Source: Pelecanus crispus
Taxonomy: Eukaryota > Chordata > Aves > Pelecaniformes > Pelecanidae
Reading direction: 5' to 3'
Assembly (NCBI RefSeq): GCF_030463565.1
Contig: NC_134643.1
Location: forward strand, 1,002,001-1,066,000
DNA: 64,000 nt
Shown: positions 25,701 to 37,633 of the stretch, in pieces
Layout: every line of letters starts with the position of its first letter
Numbering within the stretch: the stretch's first letter is position 1
The notes under the pieces: model-generated
Seen by the model: the letters and a program-made list of their open reading frames with translations, nothing else
Told to the model about the DNA's origin: nothing
Databases searched by the model: none
Program-made: the position numbers and the translations under genes

Positions 25701-28700
25701 TTCACAGCCCTGAGGAACTTTGTCTCCCCAGCTTTGAACTCTGCTTTAGCGGAAAAAAAAAAAAGCCTGGAAGTCCTCCAAAGTGTTACCTCTGGCAGGA
25801 CAAAACACTGCTTTAGGACATAAACCTGATGTAAACACACATTCCTCCTCTGTGAAGTTTGTATGGCAACTATTCTGTCTATTGTTACAGCTGCCTTGCT
25901 CCTCTGAGGTACTGTTGTGACTACCGCCCCTATTTTACTATCCACGACAGTGAATTTAAAGAGTATACCACCAGGACGCAAGCTCCGTAAGTAGCCAGTA
26001 GACCCTTGCTACCCACTTGCCACTGTCTGTGTGAAGGAAACCCTGAGGTGAACATTGTTCTGCTTTTTTTTTTTTTCCCCCCCTTCTTTCTAGGCCAAAC
26101 ATCATTGTGGGAGTCACAAACCCTTTCTTCATCAAAACTCTCCAGCACTGGCCGCACATTCTTCGGGTTGGGGAGCTCAGAATGTCAGGTAAGAGTGGAA
26201 CCAAAGTCCTGTTGTGCTGGTAGACCTTGTTGGAGGCTAGTAGTGAGCTGACAGTTGCAGTGCTAGCCATCATTTTACACATCTTCATTCCTGTGAGAGC
26301 TGAGAAACCAAAGGGAAGTCTAGACTCTGACCCAGTTGATGTGCAGGATGAGTGCATACAATGGTGAAGACAAATTGTTGAGAGGATAAGTCCCTGTGGG
26401 GTTTTTTTTAAGCATTAAGAAAAGGAGAAGTCCTTCCTGGGCAGGAAAGAGAAAATTGCGTAGAGAAGAACAGAGAGGTGGAGGGAGAGACTGATTATTA
26501 TCTATGAAGCCAAGAAAACCTCTAGGTTGAGGAGTGGGGTTTTTCGCAATGCCTCCGTAACACGTTCCTGTTCCAAAATGTTAGCAGGGAAGTTAGCAGA
26601 TGTAGAAGGCTTATGTGAGGATGGAGTTAAAGGAAAATATGATTTAAGATGTACGAGGGTAGGACTGGATGTTCTCGAGTGCAAAGTCTCTCACGTGCGT
26701 GCTGTGGCTGTGAGGGTAGATTCAGAGCCTGAATAGTCATTTGATGTCTTTCCACAGGAGACCTGCCCAAGCAAGTTAAGGTGAAGAAGCTAGCTAAACT
26801 AAAAACTCTAGACACAAAACCAGGTAAGTCCTTTTGTCAGACATCATTTAATCTTATTTACCCTTGCACGCGGGGGATTTTGCAGGCTTTGCAGGCATGT
26901 GAACATTGCATACGTTATTCTTTGTATCTCAACAAACGGACATTTTGGTGTTGTCATCTTCTCCTACTCGATGTGCTACACAGTTCTCTTTAGTGGCATC
27001 CCCACCTAATAGAGAAAAACTGTACATCTTTGTTCTGAGATTGAAAAAGCCAATTGAAGAAATTACTTTAGTGTTGGGAGAACTTCTAATTTTCTTGATT
27101 TTATTTTATATCTCATGTCTGCTTTTCCGATGCGATGGAAGTCAAAGGAACTTGCTTACCCAGCTGCAGCTATCTGTCACTTAACTAACTGTTCAGCTCG
27201 GGCCTAGCCATAAGCTGACTCCAGTAAGTTATCTCACCATAAGCTTAGCATAAGAAGGTCCTTGAGGTAGTTCAGTGTCCTTTAATCCTGCTGTGAGTAC
27301 TGGCTGCATTAGCAATTTTGTAATTTTTGTAATTATTTTTTAATAATTTTTGTAATTATACATACACACAGAGCTGCCAGGGTTTGTGCTAGGAATTTCA
27401 GTTCTGTTATCCCTGCACCATATAATAATACATAATCTAGAGCCTCCTCTAGGTGCGTGGGCAAAGTTTTGTTTTTAACTTCTGTTTTTTTCTGGTTTGG
27501 TTTTTTTTTTGTTGTTTTGTTTTGTTTGGTCAATCTAGGAATCTATACTTCTTATAAAACATTTCTTCACAAAGACAAAACCCTGATAAAAAGATTACTA
27601 AAGGTAAGCAGTTTCCACTCTATCCTACATCCTGTATGTCATTATGGGAAAGCTGTGCTAACAGCTTGGTTCAGACAGACGAAACTCTCCAAAAGGAACA
27701 GACTTTTTACAGTGTGTAATGATTTAGTCAAGTATGCTTGGACATGTTTATCATGCCAGTTTTAAAATTTCTCACTTAATATTATGGATTAAATGCTGGT
27801 GTTAATGATAACCTAAGCGAGAACAATTGTTATCAAAAAAAGAGTGAAAAAACCAGATGCTATGCAGTGAAATGTGAGTGATATGTTTAACTAGAGAGTG
27901 GAATATGTATTTTGGGCGGTACAATTTTCCAGACTGCTCTGGACCGGTTGCTTATAGCTGTGACGTTTGCAAATTCTGCGTGCGTCTGCATAACAGAGAA
28001 CAGCACCTTTGTGAATGCGCTGCTTGTGCTTGCAGGGGATTCAGCGGAAACGCCCGTCTGAAGTCCAAAGTGCCCTTTTGAGGCGTCACCTCCTCGAGCT
28101 CACCCAGAGTTTCATCATTCCCCTGGTGAGTTGAGCAGAGACTTGTCAGAGTGGTGTAAAGGTGAGGGGAGGTGGACGGGAGATGCTTGAGTGACAAGTT
28201 TGCACTTGCCCTCTTTTATTCACCCGTAGCTGAGCATCTGTAATAGATTCAGGATGTGGCACTCTATTATAGAGATGTTTTACTCCATGGAAGGGAACTA
28301 AATGTCTCTTGAACACAAATTTCAGTAATTAGCATAAAAGTCTGCAGGTTGGATATTCAGCACACTGTGTGTAAAGCCAGAACATTGTTTCCTGCAATGT
28401 AGGAATAGGTGTTCCATGTTATTTGATTCTAATGCCAACTCTTTGCTCTTTTTAGCAGGTAGTCAAAGCAGATGCATAGGGAAGGGCCAGGAGCCCAGAA
28501 CATTCCCCCTCCCCTCTAACGCTGGAATCGAACCCAATGCCAGTGTGAAACCCTGCCTTCTGGCTCTGGGAAGCTTTGCTGCAGAGCTTAAGAGGCCTGT
28601 CCACGTGGTGATCACCACCCTAAGGCACATTTTAGCACGTGCTTTCTTTCAAGGCCTTCCCTGTCTAGTCTCACTAGAAAGCTGCTGGTGCTTTTTTGGT

Positions 28701-31700
28701 GACCGTCCAGCTGGCCAAGTTTGGCTCCTCCACTTTCTTTTCCACCTCATCTTAGGAGGCGGTACATGGGAGGACAGAGCATCTTCTCAGATTCTAGTCC
28801 CTCCTGCCAACTTCTTCCCCCCTGACCTTTTCTCACATGGCGTGCTTAGGGTTCTTGCAGCATAGTTTTGTGACCTAGCCCCTGGTGGGAAACAAGCTGG
28901 AACTCTTCAGCTCATGTAAAATGCAACTATGAAGAAAAAAAACAGAGTAGGAGGCTGTTGATTGGGCCTGTGGTGCATTGGAGAAGACCATCGCGCTCAG
29001 TGACCATGCAAGAGGCTCCTCGATTGTTTTAACTTTTTGTTGTTGTTGTTTTAATTTCTTCTTAGGAGCATTACATTGCAAGTCTGATGCCTCTGCAGAG
29101 GGCCATTACTCCATGGAAGGTATGTTCAGTTTTCCGATTGCTTCTGCTTTCCTTTGACTACAGGGATTAGGAATAGTTATGCCATATGCTGATGACATAC
29201 TCTGATACACTGTGTGAACTTCCCTCACTGAAGGAAGAAGGTTATTACTCCTTTAAAAAAAAAAAAAACAATGTTGAAACAAACATTGGGACAGATGCTT
29301 CCTGTTTTGCAGTAAGCTCAGCTATTGTGAGTCTAATTAGAATTTTACTAACAAGGCTGGTTAAGATGTTCATGCATTTTTTGTTCTCATAGTTATTGAG
29401 TCCACCTTGTGCAGCCTCTTCCATTGTAAATACAGACCTCATTTTCTCCCCGGTTTCTTTTGGGTACCATGTAATACGGTCTTTCTGTTGTGCAGAATCC
29501 TCCACAGATTCGTCCTTTCCGTCAGGAAGATTTCATGAAGACCCTTGAGCACGCTGGTCCGCAACTTACCTGTGTACTTAAGGGTGACTGGTTAGGCCTC
29601 TACAGGTAAGATTTTGGTAATTACTTAACCTTATCCTCCTAACAGCTGGTGCAAGTTATAATGAACATCAAATCTTGAATTAGAATTGGGAGCAAAAGGG
29701 GAGTTTCAGGACAAAGGCTGCTCACCCGAAAAACTCATGCCTATGAAGAATTGATCAACCAATAATGGGCAAGAAGAGCAAATGCAGGGCAGAATCAATC
29801 CTGTGTTTTATGTAGTCTCTTAAATGGGTAGATACAGTTGGGTTTAGCTGTCAACTCTCCACCTTCAGGAACTTAGTTTAAGTCCTCGCTGCTGGAGAAG
29901 TGGGCTCATCTCTGACATCAGCTGTGTCATTTATTGTCCTCCAGGGAATCTCTCTTTTTGAAGTGTCTGCTCCTGGGCAGATGGGGTATAAAGACTTGTA
30001 GGTCCTCATCCAGTAGTGGTTTTATGTGTTTGCACAGCATTCAGGACAATGGCCGTTTCATTTTTACTGCATGATGGCAATGCTGTTAGAACACAGGATG
30101 TAGTTTCTTCGGGGTAGAATTTAAGAGAGCATGCAGGAGAGTTCGTCCATAGTTTTCGTAAAGGATAGTTAGTTATACTGAACATGAGCCAGCAGTGTGC
30201 CCAGGTGGCCAAGAAGGCCAACAGCATCCTGGCTTGTGTCAGGAATAGTGTGGCCAGCAGGAGCAGGGAGGTGATTGTGCCCCTGCACTCAGTGCTGGTG
30301 AGGCCGCACCTGGAATGCTGTGCCCAGTTTTGGGCCCCTCAGCACAAGAAGGACATTGGGGTGCTGGAGTGTGTCCAGGGAAGGGCAGCGGAGCTGGGGA
30401 AGGGTCTGGAGCACAGGGCTGGTGGGGAGCGGCTGAGGGGGCTGGGGGTGTTCAGCCTGGAGAAGAGGAGGCTGAGGGGAGACCTGATCGCTCTCTACAA
30501 CTACCTGAAAGGAGGCTGTAGTGAGGTGGGTGTTGGTCTCTTCTCCCAAGTAGTTAGCGATAGGACGAGAGGGAATGGGCTGAAGCTGCGCCAGGGGAGG
30601 TTTAGATTGGATATTAGGAAAAATTTCTTTACGGAAAGGGTGGTCAAGAATTGGAACAGGCTGCCCAGAGAGATGGTGGAGTCCCCATCCCTGGAGGGGT
30701 TCAAAAAACGGGCAGAGGTGGCACATGGGGACATGGTTCAGTCTGGTCTGCCCTTGGTTGGCTTAGAGTAGACTTGGTAGTGTAGGTCAATGGTTGGACT
30801 GGATGATCTTAAAGGTCTTTTCCAACCTAAACGATTCTATGATTCTATAAAGGGGATGGAGAAGACACTTATCACAATATGTGTAGGAAAAATCCAGAAG
30901 TCAGATACCCAGTGGGAAGGAAAATGGGAGATGTACGGATATGGAGAAGGGGAAAAAATTCCAGAGAGTGAGCAGAGACAATAATCATGGATTTTGTTTT
31001 GTTGTGTTGCTGTGATAAAGTATGTACCATTTTGTGCTTTAATGTATTTAGCAGAAAACAAGCAGTTCCACTCTTATGCTGCAGGTGTGGTAGATTTAAT
31101 TTTGGATATCTAATATTTTGAAAAATAGTAACAAACAACAAGCTGTTTCAGTAAATTGGTTGAGGTTTGCAGGCAACTGATGTACCTGCAGAAGTTTACA
31201 CGTTCCAGGGTTCTTAACTGTGTGAGACTTTGTGCGTATACTATTTCTTGTGTTCCTAAGTCAAACCCTTAATTAAAAAAATAAGTCTATCTGTATCACA
31301 GTGGCATCTTGAGATGTTGGCTGGGTTTAGGACTCCACTGTGCTGGGGAGAGCGCACGAGAGCAAGACTCCTTGAAGTTGCAAAAAGAAACGGTACAAAC
31401 ATCAGCTCTCTGCAGGTAGCCTGAGGAAGTAGCTTGAAGAGATACTAAGTGGGCCGCTCTTACTAGAGGAAAATGCTGAAATACAGCATCTGAGATACCC
31501 CACTGTTAATCAAAGAGTTGCAAGGAACGTGCTGCTAAAGTGGCTGTTACTCAGCTCTATATGGCATCTTAAACTTTCTCATCTTTTTCTTTCTCTGCTG
31601 CCACAACTCGTGTCTTTCAGTTAGTGGCTTTTCAATCCCATTTTGAATTTGATCTAAAGTTCTGTAACACTCTGAGATAAAAACAGGTGTCGTGCTGCCC

Positions 31701-34266
31701 CCTGTTCATTTTCCTGTGTAGCTCAGTAAAAACGGAGGTTTATTACTGTACTGCACGGGAGAGGTGTAAGTTACGCATCCTTTGGCATAGCCTCGATGAT
31801 ACCTTGTTTATGTAGGAAAGATGTAAATCACCAATTATATGGGACTTAGGTCCATGCTAGCAAATGGTTGAAAGCTGTAAATACCAGGAAAGGAGGGGAA
31901 TTAAGCAAGATACCGCAGAGGAATGTGAATTTCTTCCCATGTTGAACCATCCCAGCTATCGTAACTCTAAAGGAAAAGTGGGCCAAAATAAGGCTACGGA
32001 AGGGCAGAGAGCACCGCTTCTTGCATTGGCTGAGGCTTGAGCTGAGGCAGAGGACGGTGTGAGACTGGCAGGATTGCCCCTCTCGTGGGTGACAAGCTGC
32101 TAAAGCTGCTCAGCTGTATCACGTTGATGCCTGACAGAAGTCTCTGGAGTAGACAAGATGCGAAAAGAGCATATTAGCTCGTAATCGGTTACCGTCCCTA
32201 ATGACACTGTGCATCAGAAAGTCTTTTCCTCTCACATCTGTGTCTGCTGCAGGAGGAAGGGGAATCTGTGTGCAATGGAGCCAGCGTGCTTCTCCGGATC
32301 CCCCTCTGCCCCTTCTCAATGTCACCTCTCTTTCTGCAGGCGTTTCTTCAAGTCTCCCAACTTCGATGGCTGGTACCGTCAGAGGCACAAGGAGATGACC
32401 CAGAAGCTGGAGGCCCTTCATTTGGAGGCAATCTGTGACGCGGTATGTTCCAGCTGCAGGTATTAAAACCAACACCAGACTTCTCGGGCCTGAAACCTGG
32501 GAGATGAGGGCACTGCTACCTTGGACACGCGTTGGCACCGCTCGGTTCTGCACTGATGGATGGGGGACAGTGCTTTGTGCCCTTGGGAATCACAGCTCTA
32601 CCCTGCATCTGTCGGTGCACAGGAATAGCAGCACATGTGGGGGACAAGAACATGAGCAGCTCAGCTCCCTGACTTTGTTAGCCAGCGCAGGTCCTGCTCT
32701 GGCTGCTTCTGTCAACTGTTTTTCATTCATCAGGCCCTTCCCAAGCCAAGAGTGCCAGACTGGAAGCGTCATCTGTTGCTGGCTTCCTTAATGCCTAATG
32801 AAAATAGGTAGGATTTTGAGTAGTGACTGCTGGTACAATTTCTTGAACTGAGCAGCTACTGGGGTAGTCCCAGGAGCTCTGGCATCCTACCCAGGTGCAT
32901 CTGCAGCTGCAGCGCTTGCTTCACTGCTCAGCAGTGCAGGTCCTCGAGCATGGTGTGGGGAATACCAAAGCTGTCTCCTTTTTTAACAGGACTGACTCAG
33001 GCAAATAGATTTAAATTCTGAGCACAGCACAAGATTCACAGTGCTGACTGGAGGAGGGGAGCCCTGCGCTGCCTGCATATTACCGCTTCTTTCCTTGATT
33101 TTTCTCTTACAGGCAAGAGCTTGATGCTGTCATGGTCAGAAAATTGGGGAGAGCTCTGTCTTGCTCATTTAGGCTTAAGTGCTGTGAGTGGAGTTGTGAA
33201 AGAGGATGAGAAACCTCCTCCTCGCTTTTATTTCAGGCTTTGCTTAGGGGTATCTCTTTGAGAAAAGCTTCTGTAAAGAAGAAATGTCCCTGAAGAAAGC
33301 TGTTCTTTCTCTTTAGAACATTGTGGCCTGGATGAAGGACAAGTCTGAGGTGGAGATTGTAGACCTGGTGCTAAAACTTCGTGAGAAGCTGGTAAGTTTT
33401 CCTCCCTTCTTATCATAGAATCGTTTCTGTCTGTATCTCTGTGGCAGGAAGAGACCAGGGACATGGCTCACACTTGTTGCTTAGAAAACTTTGTTCTCAC
33501 TCCCTGATTTCATAGAATCATAGAATCGTTTAGGTTGGAAAAGACCTTTAAGATCATCCGGTCCAACCATTAACCTACACTACCAAGTCCACACTAAACC
33601 AATCAAGGGTAGACTAGACTAAACCATGTCCCCAAGTGCCACCTCTGCCCATTTTTTGAACACTTCCAGGGATGGGGACTCCACCACCTCTCTGGGCAGC
33701 CTGTTCCAGTGCTTGACTACCCTTTCCCTGAAGAAATTTTTCCTAATATCCAATCTAAACCTCCCCTGGCGCAGCTTCAGCCCATTTCCTCTCGTCCTAT
33801 CGCTGTTCCTTGGGAGAAGAGCCCAACACCCACCTCACTACCCCCTCCTGTCAGGTAGTTGTAGAGAGCAATGAGGTCTCCCCTCAGCCTCCTCTTCTCC
33901 AGACTAGTTGCCAATTTGGAGAGCTGGCAAAAGGGACAGTGATGAAACTTCAGTGTTTGTGTAGAAAAGGGTTCAAAGTTCTGAGACTTTTCACCTCCCT
34001 GAGACCCAGGTGACAGCTTCCTGTCTTTTGTCTCGTACCCTGAACTAAAGAACATGAAGTTTGCTCGGTCGATCGCAAGGAGGAAAGAGGAACTTTGAAG
34101 CTATTAGAAAATTCCTCTGTTTCTCTCCTCTCTCTCGCTGTAGGTAAGAGCCAGGTGCCAACACCTCCCTGTGAAGGAGGAAACTCTGCAGCGGGTGGGC
34201 CTGTATATCGAGACCATCATTGGCTCCTTGCCGGAGGATCTCCAGGCCGTGCTGCACCACCACTGA
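10786..34266 (+). CDS. DENND6B: DENND6B, DENN-domain RAB guanine nucleotide exchange factor
   Basis: Twenty coding exons join in phase with consensus splice sites to give 573 aa: 10786-10926, 17625-17663, 17763-17805, 19159-19271, 20946-21026, 22839-22944, 23496-23575, 23827-23889, 24693-24748, 25369-25491, 25891-25986, 26094-26188, 26758-26823, 27539-27603, 28036-28125, 29066-29119, 29496-29605, 32340-32442, 33317-33391, 34144-34266. The N-terminus (MDALCRAE) and segments such as [65 protein letters not shown] and [17 protein letters not shown] match DENND6B rather than DENND6A (for example IPSRVDK, and KLVRA near the C-terminus). Human DENND6B is about 585 aa, so this copy looks complete. 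DENND6 proteins have tripartite uDENN/cDENN/dDENN folds and are known as GEFs for RAB14 on endosomes. The start was chosen because it matches the vertebrate N-terminus and sits in the CpG island. Intron 1 is the longest (6.7 kb). Exons 8 and 20 begin with GTGAG/GTAAG directly after the acceptor AG. A CR1 lies in intron 17 and another in intron 19. Confidence 0.96.
10930..11515 (+). repeat. GC-rich minisatellite in DENND6B intron 1
   Basis: This is a degenerate tandem array starting at the exon 1 donor. It is built on GGGCCCGGGCAGGGCCGGGG cores separated by GTGTGAGGG/GTTTGAGGGG spacers, with a variable unit of roughly 30-60 bp and a dozen or more cores. Later copies drift to GGGCCTGGGCAGGGCC. 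All units are strongly G-rich on the transcribed sense strand. Open frames through it on both strands are artefacts of the repeat. Confidence 0.85.
22190..22330 (+). repeat. Possible degraded CR1-like fragment in DENND6B intron 5
   Basis: The stretch TTCATTAATGATTTGAGGA followed by an A-rich, decayed continuation resembles the TTTATCAATGATCTGGA segment in the 3' part of old CR1 reverse-transcriptase frames. The match is short and no tail is seen. Low confidence. Confidence 0.2.
30165..30850 (+). mobile_element. CR1 LINE, 5'-truncated, in DENND6B intron 17
   Basis: The stretch runs from an ACATGAGCCAGCAGTGTGCC-type sequence through the end of the CR1 ORF2 (motifs [14 protein letters not shown]-like, [52 protein letters not shown]) to the 3' UTR. 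It ends in the characteristic repeated 8-mer (GATTCTATGATTCTAT at about 30834-30849). About 200 codons of the reverse-transcriptase C-terminus remain open without a stop, so this is a fairly young insertion. It is 5' truncated, as most CR1 copies are. It is in the same orientation as DENND6B and has the ordinary single tail, unlike the double-tailed copies elsewhere in the window. Confidence 0.93.
33509..33905 (-). mobile_element. CR1 LINE, 5'-truncated, in DENND6B intron 19
   Basis: On the minus strand this is a CR1 3' end. The plus strand starts with the tail (TCATAGAATCATAGAATCG) and runs back through the 3' UTR and the last part of the ORF2 frame to the segment giving [15 protein letters not shown]. 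It is antisense to DENND6B, with the ordinary single tail. It shares the same subfamily layout as the copy at 30.2-30.85 kb. Confidence 0.92.
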
Positions 34267-36070
34267 GCACGGCGAAGGGACTCTGTTGGAGAAGGAAGGG
34301 CCCTCCCACCCTGCTCCGAGCTGTGGGCAGCCGCAGTCGCATTTGGAAAGGAAACTTCTTCCCTGATCCAGCCAGCATGACCTGATCTGGACCTTGCTCA
34401 CAACTGAGCGTGATCTTGAGCACGTGAGCACGTGGGTCAGAACTGTAGCAGGAACGGGGAACCGTGTGCACTGTTCTCTGTCTAGTCCTGCTTTGAGGAG
34501 CTGGGTTAGGGGGCTGTAAATGAGAAACTGTGCCCTCTGCGGCTGTTCGTAGGTCAGAAAGTGACAGCCAGGCTTCCAGCAGCATGTGATAGGCTGTGCA
34601 AAACACGTATTGCCCATACGTACACATCCATCCTTGTCTAGCGCTTGGGCTCTCAAAATTTCCATGCCGTCATCCTGCCTGGAAGAAGCAGGACCAGCCT
34701 TGTAGGGGGGAGCTGTTTTCAGGACAGCTCCTGATGATAATCAGAGAGATGCTAGTCCCTCACGTACAAATGATGCAAAAAAATTGTCACTGCCTGTTCA
34801 GCAGCCTGACTCATGCCGGCAAGAGCTTCGGCTGTGATGGGAGTGGGAGGATGAATTGCTGGACGTGGAAGGCTGTTGTTTTTTCCCCAAGGCAGAGACA
34901 GAGAAGAAGGGGCTGGTGCATCTGCAAGGAACAGAGCTCTCCAGAGATCACGGCTGGGTGCTGTGGGAATGGGAGCAGCTACTGGAGCTCCACAGAGAGG
35001 AGCTGGCCTCCAAATGTAATTTATTCTGCTTGAAAATTCAGGTTTGTGTGCTCTAATAACATACAAGACAGCTGGAGCTCTGCCTCGGGCAATGAGATAT
35101 CTAATGTGGTCAGCCCACTTGCCGATAAAACATGTTGGAGAATCTGATTTTTACAGCCTGCGTCAGCCTTGCTGAGTGGGATTTTGCAGAGTGGCCCTTG
35201 GGTGGGCACGCGGGCCCCACTGTCAGAGATGCCTGCTCACCCTGCGCTGGGGTCAGTGGGGAGCAACCTCTCCAGCCCTCAGCACAGCTTGTTCTTACCT
35301 CAGCCCAGCTTCCCGCTCCGTCACGCTGCTCCCATTCACCTCTTGGGAAAGAGAGAGACGCGTGTGTGTGCTTCTGGACTGAACGTAGGAAAGACCCGAG
35401 GCTCTGCTACCAGCTTTGGAGGCAGTTGCCCTCTGCCCGAGGGAGCGGTCCTTCTGCCCGCTGCCTTGGAAATGGATTTACTGTAACCCCAGGGTTGACT
35501 GCTGCTGCTGTAACTGCATTTCACCATCTGCCAGGCTGGCCAGGGCCTGAATGTTTGCCTTAAGAATGGGTTTTAGGATGGGTCTGGCAGCCTGATGCGC
35601 TCCTGTTCTGTGAGAAGCCCTGGCGCGCACCTTTGCACGTGGCAGGAGAGTTCGGCGTTCCAGCCGAGACCCGCGCAAAGCCGTCGGCAGCGCCCAGTGC
35701 TCATGGCGTGGGAGTTGGGCCGTTTCACTAGCAGTGTCTGCCTGTTGCTGTGCTGCCGTGGGGCTGGGGGACATCAGTGAGTCTCAGAGGTGGCTGAACC
35801 TGCGTTTTCCCCTCCGGAGCTGGGCACGGACAGTGCAGGAACAGTGGGAGGCTGCTCGGTTTCCCACTGCCTCCAGCCTGGAAGCAGCCAAGTGAGGAGA
35901 CACGGCCGTACCTCCCCGTAGTAACGAATTCTGTACAATACTCCTTAGTGGCAGCCCTGCCTGTACAGTGTATATTCTGTATATAGAGTTCATGTGTGCG
36001 TCCGTGCAATAGCTCTGCGGTGACTGTGGTGGACTGAAGCACTAATGTATAGTAGAAAATATTAGTTTAA
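34267..36070 (+). other. DENND6B: Probable DENND6B 3' UTR
   Basis: No gene is seen between the DENND6B stop and about 36.07 kb. The last 150 bases turn AT-rich with a TGTATATTCTGTATATAGAG segment and then a genomic A-run (36069-36085), which resembles a vertebrate 3' UTR end. I did not find a canonical AATAAA just before the A-run, so the end is a guess. Open frames in this stretch lack splice context and domains. Confidence 0.45.
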
Positions 36071-36452
36071 AAAAAAAAAAAAAAATTAAGCCAAGCCGTC
36101 TCCTGGTTTTGGGTCTCAGTAGATGTATTTGTTTAGGAGTGGGGTTTCTCTGCAGAGGTACCATTGAGCACAGTTGCTCATGGCCCTCAGCGTGGTGGTT
36201 TCTCAGTTTCCATCAGACGTCTGTCCGGGGCTTTCGGTCAGCACGGAGGCTCCCGTCCCCTTTGGCAGACTTCTCCATAGGGTTCCCTAAGCCCAGCCCT
36301 GCAAAGGGCAACTCGCACCCGCCCGCTGCTGCGCATCCCTCTGCCCTACCCACAGCATGGCCGGTGCACCTGCAGAGCAAGCACTGCGTGGGGTGGAGGG
36401 TCCTGCGGTCAGAAGCCCTGGGATCAGCTGCCTCAGCCGCTTGGGCAGACAG

Positions 36453-36857
36453 ATCATCAAATCCTTGAGGTTGGAAAGTCCTTCAAGATCACCCAGTCCA
36501 ACCATTGACCCAACACTGCCAAGGCCACCACCAAACCCATCAAGGGCAGAGTCATCATTTCATCTTGCCTGCCTTGGGGGCTGCATTATTTATAATGACA
36601 GTAAAACTGGGAATCACTGAGGTTGGGAAGGATCTCTAAGATCATCAGCCCAGCCGTCACCCCAACACCCCCATGCCCACTAAACCATGGCCCCCAGTGC
36701 CACCTCTGCCCGTGTTTTGAACCCCTCCAGGGCTGGGGACTCCCCCACCTCTCTGGGCAGCCTGGTCCAATGCTTGGCCACTCTTTCCATGAAGAAATTT
36801 CTCCTGATAGCCAACCTAAACCTCCCCTGGCGCAGCTTGAGGCCAATGAGGTCTGAG
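36453..36857 (-). mobile_element. CR1 LINE, double-tailed variant, copy A
   Basis: This minus-strand CR1 3' end lies between the 3' ends of DENND6B and the TMEM116-like gene. The plus strand reads a first tail (CCTTGAGGTTGGAAAGTCC...), then a spacer of about 65-70 bp with no CR1 match (about 36548-36618, containing CATTATTTATAATGACAG), then a second CR1 tail and the end of the ORF2 region. The upstream end jumps from GCGCAGCTTGAG to CAATGAGGTCT, skipping CR1 sequence present in other copies, so it has an internal deletion. Confidence 0.9.
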
Positions 36858-37088
36858 CAAGCATTTGGGCTGATTCTGACTTGGTGGTGGAGAAGCTGGG
36901 GCCTGGCAGGAGGCTGCAGGGGCAGAATCGTCCCCAGCCATGGCTCCTTCATCTCCGGTGACCTGGCCTTGGCCAGGAACCTTCCCCTGGGGCAGGAAGG
37001 AGACGCCTGGCTCGATGCCTGGCTCGCTGCCTGTTTCTGTTACTTAGCTAACAGCAGCAAAGCCCAGGAGCACCTCAACCATAACATC

Positions 37089-37094
37089 TTTATT
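37089..37094 (-). terminator. Poly(A) signal of the TMEM116-like gene
   Basis: TTTATT on the plus strand reads AATAAA on the minus strand. It lies 540 bases downstream of the TMEM116-like stop codon (37634), with no closer canonical signal noticed. It would place the 3' end near 37.07 kb, tail-to-tail with DENND6B at a distance of about 1 kb. Confidence 0.55.
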
Positions 37095-37633
37095 TGTAAG
37101 CACCTTCTTCCCGAGCCCTGTGGAGGAACCTGCATTGCTCTCTGGCAGAAAGCGTAACACTAAAACAAACCCAAACAAAACAGAAAGACCCGCCACCTTC
37201 CCTGGGGTAGCTGCAGTTGCTGTTCGCTTGCTCTAGGGTTTGCCAAACTCTGTGCATGCCGCCGGCCTCCTCCCACGGCACCACAACGCTCGTGAGCCTG
37301 CGGAGCCCTGCTGCTGCCAACAGCTGAGCTGCTCGTGGTGCAGAACAGGGCCCTCCTTCTTCCAGAGAGCTCCTGCCCCACCTCCTGTGCGGCAACTGCT
37401 CGTGGTTTTGGGTAGTCGGGCTGCCTCCAGCAGCAAGGGGCTACGGGTGGGCTTCCCGCCGGGGCAGAGCCACTGCAGCCCCCCTTGCCGCTGTCAGAAA
37501 CCTGCCTGCGCCTTGCTTGGACCTTTCCAGGCATGAAGGGCCAAGACCAGAGAGATCCTGCCTGGCTACGGACAGGCTGCGGGGAGCTGCCGGGGATGTG
37601 CAAATCCTGCCGAGGCTTGGAGGAGGCGGCAGC

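Noticed and set aside
28515-28545. tRNA T-loop-like GGTTCGATTCC on the minus strand
   Set aside because: The flanking stem does not pair, and no anticodon or D arm is present at the right distance.
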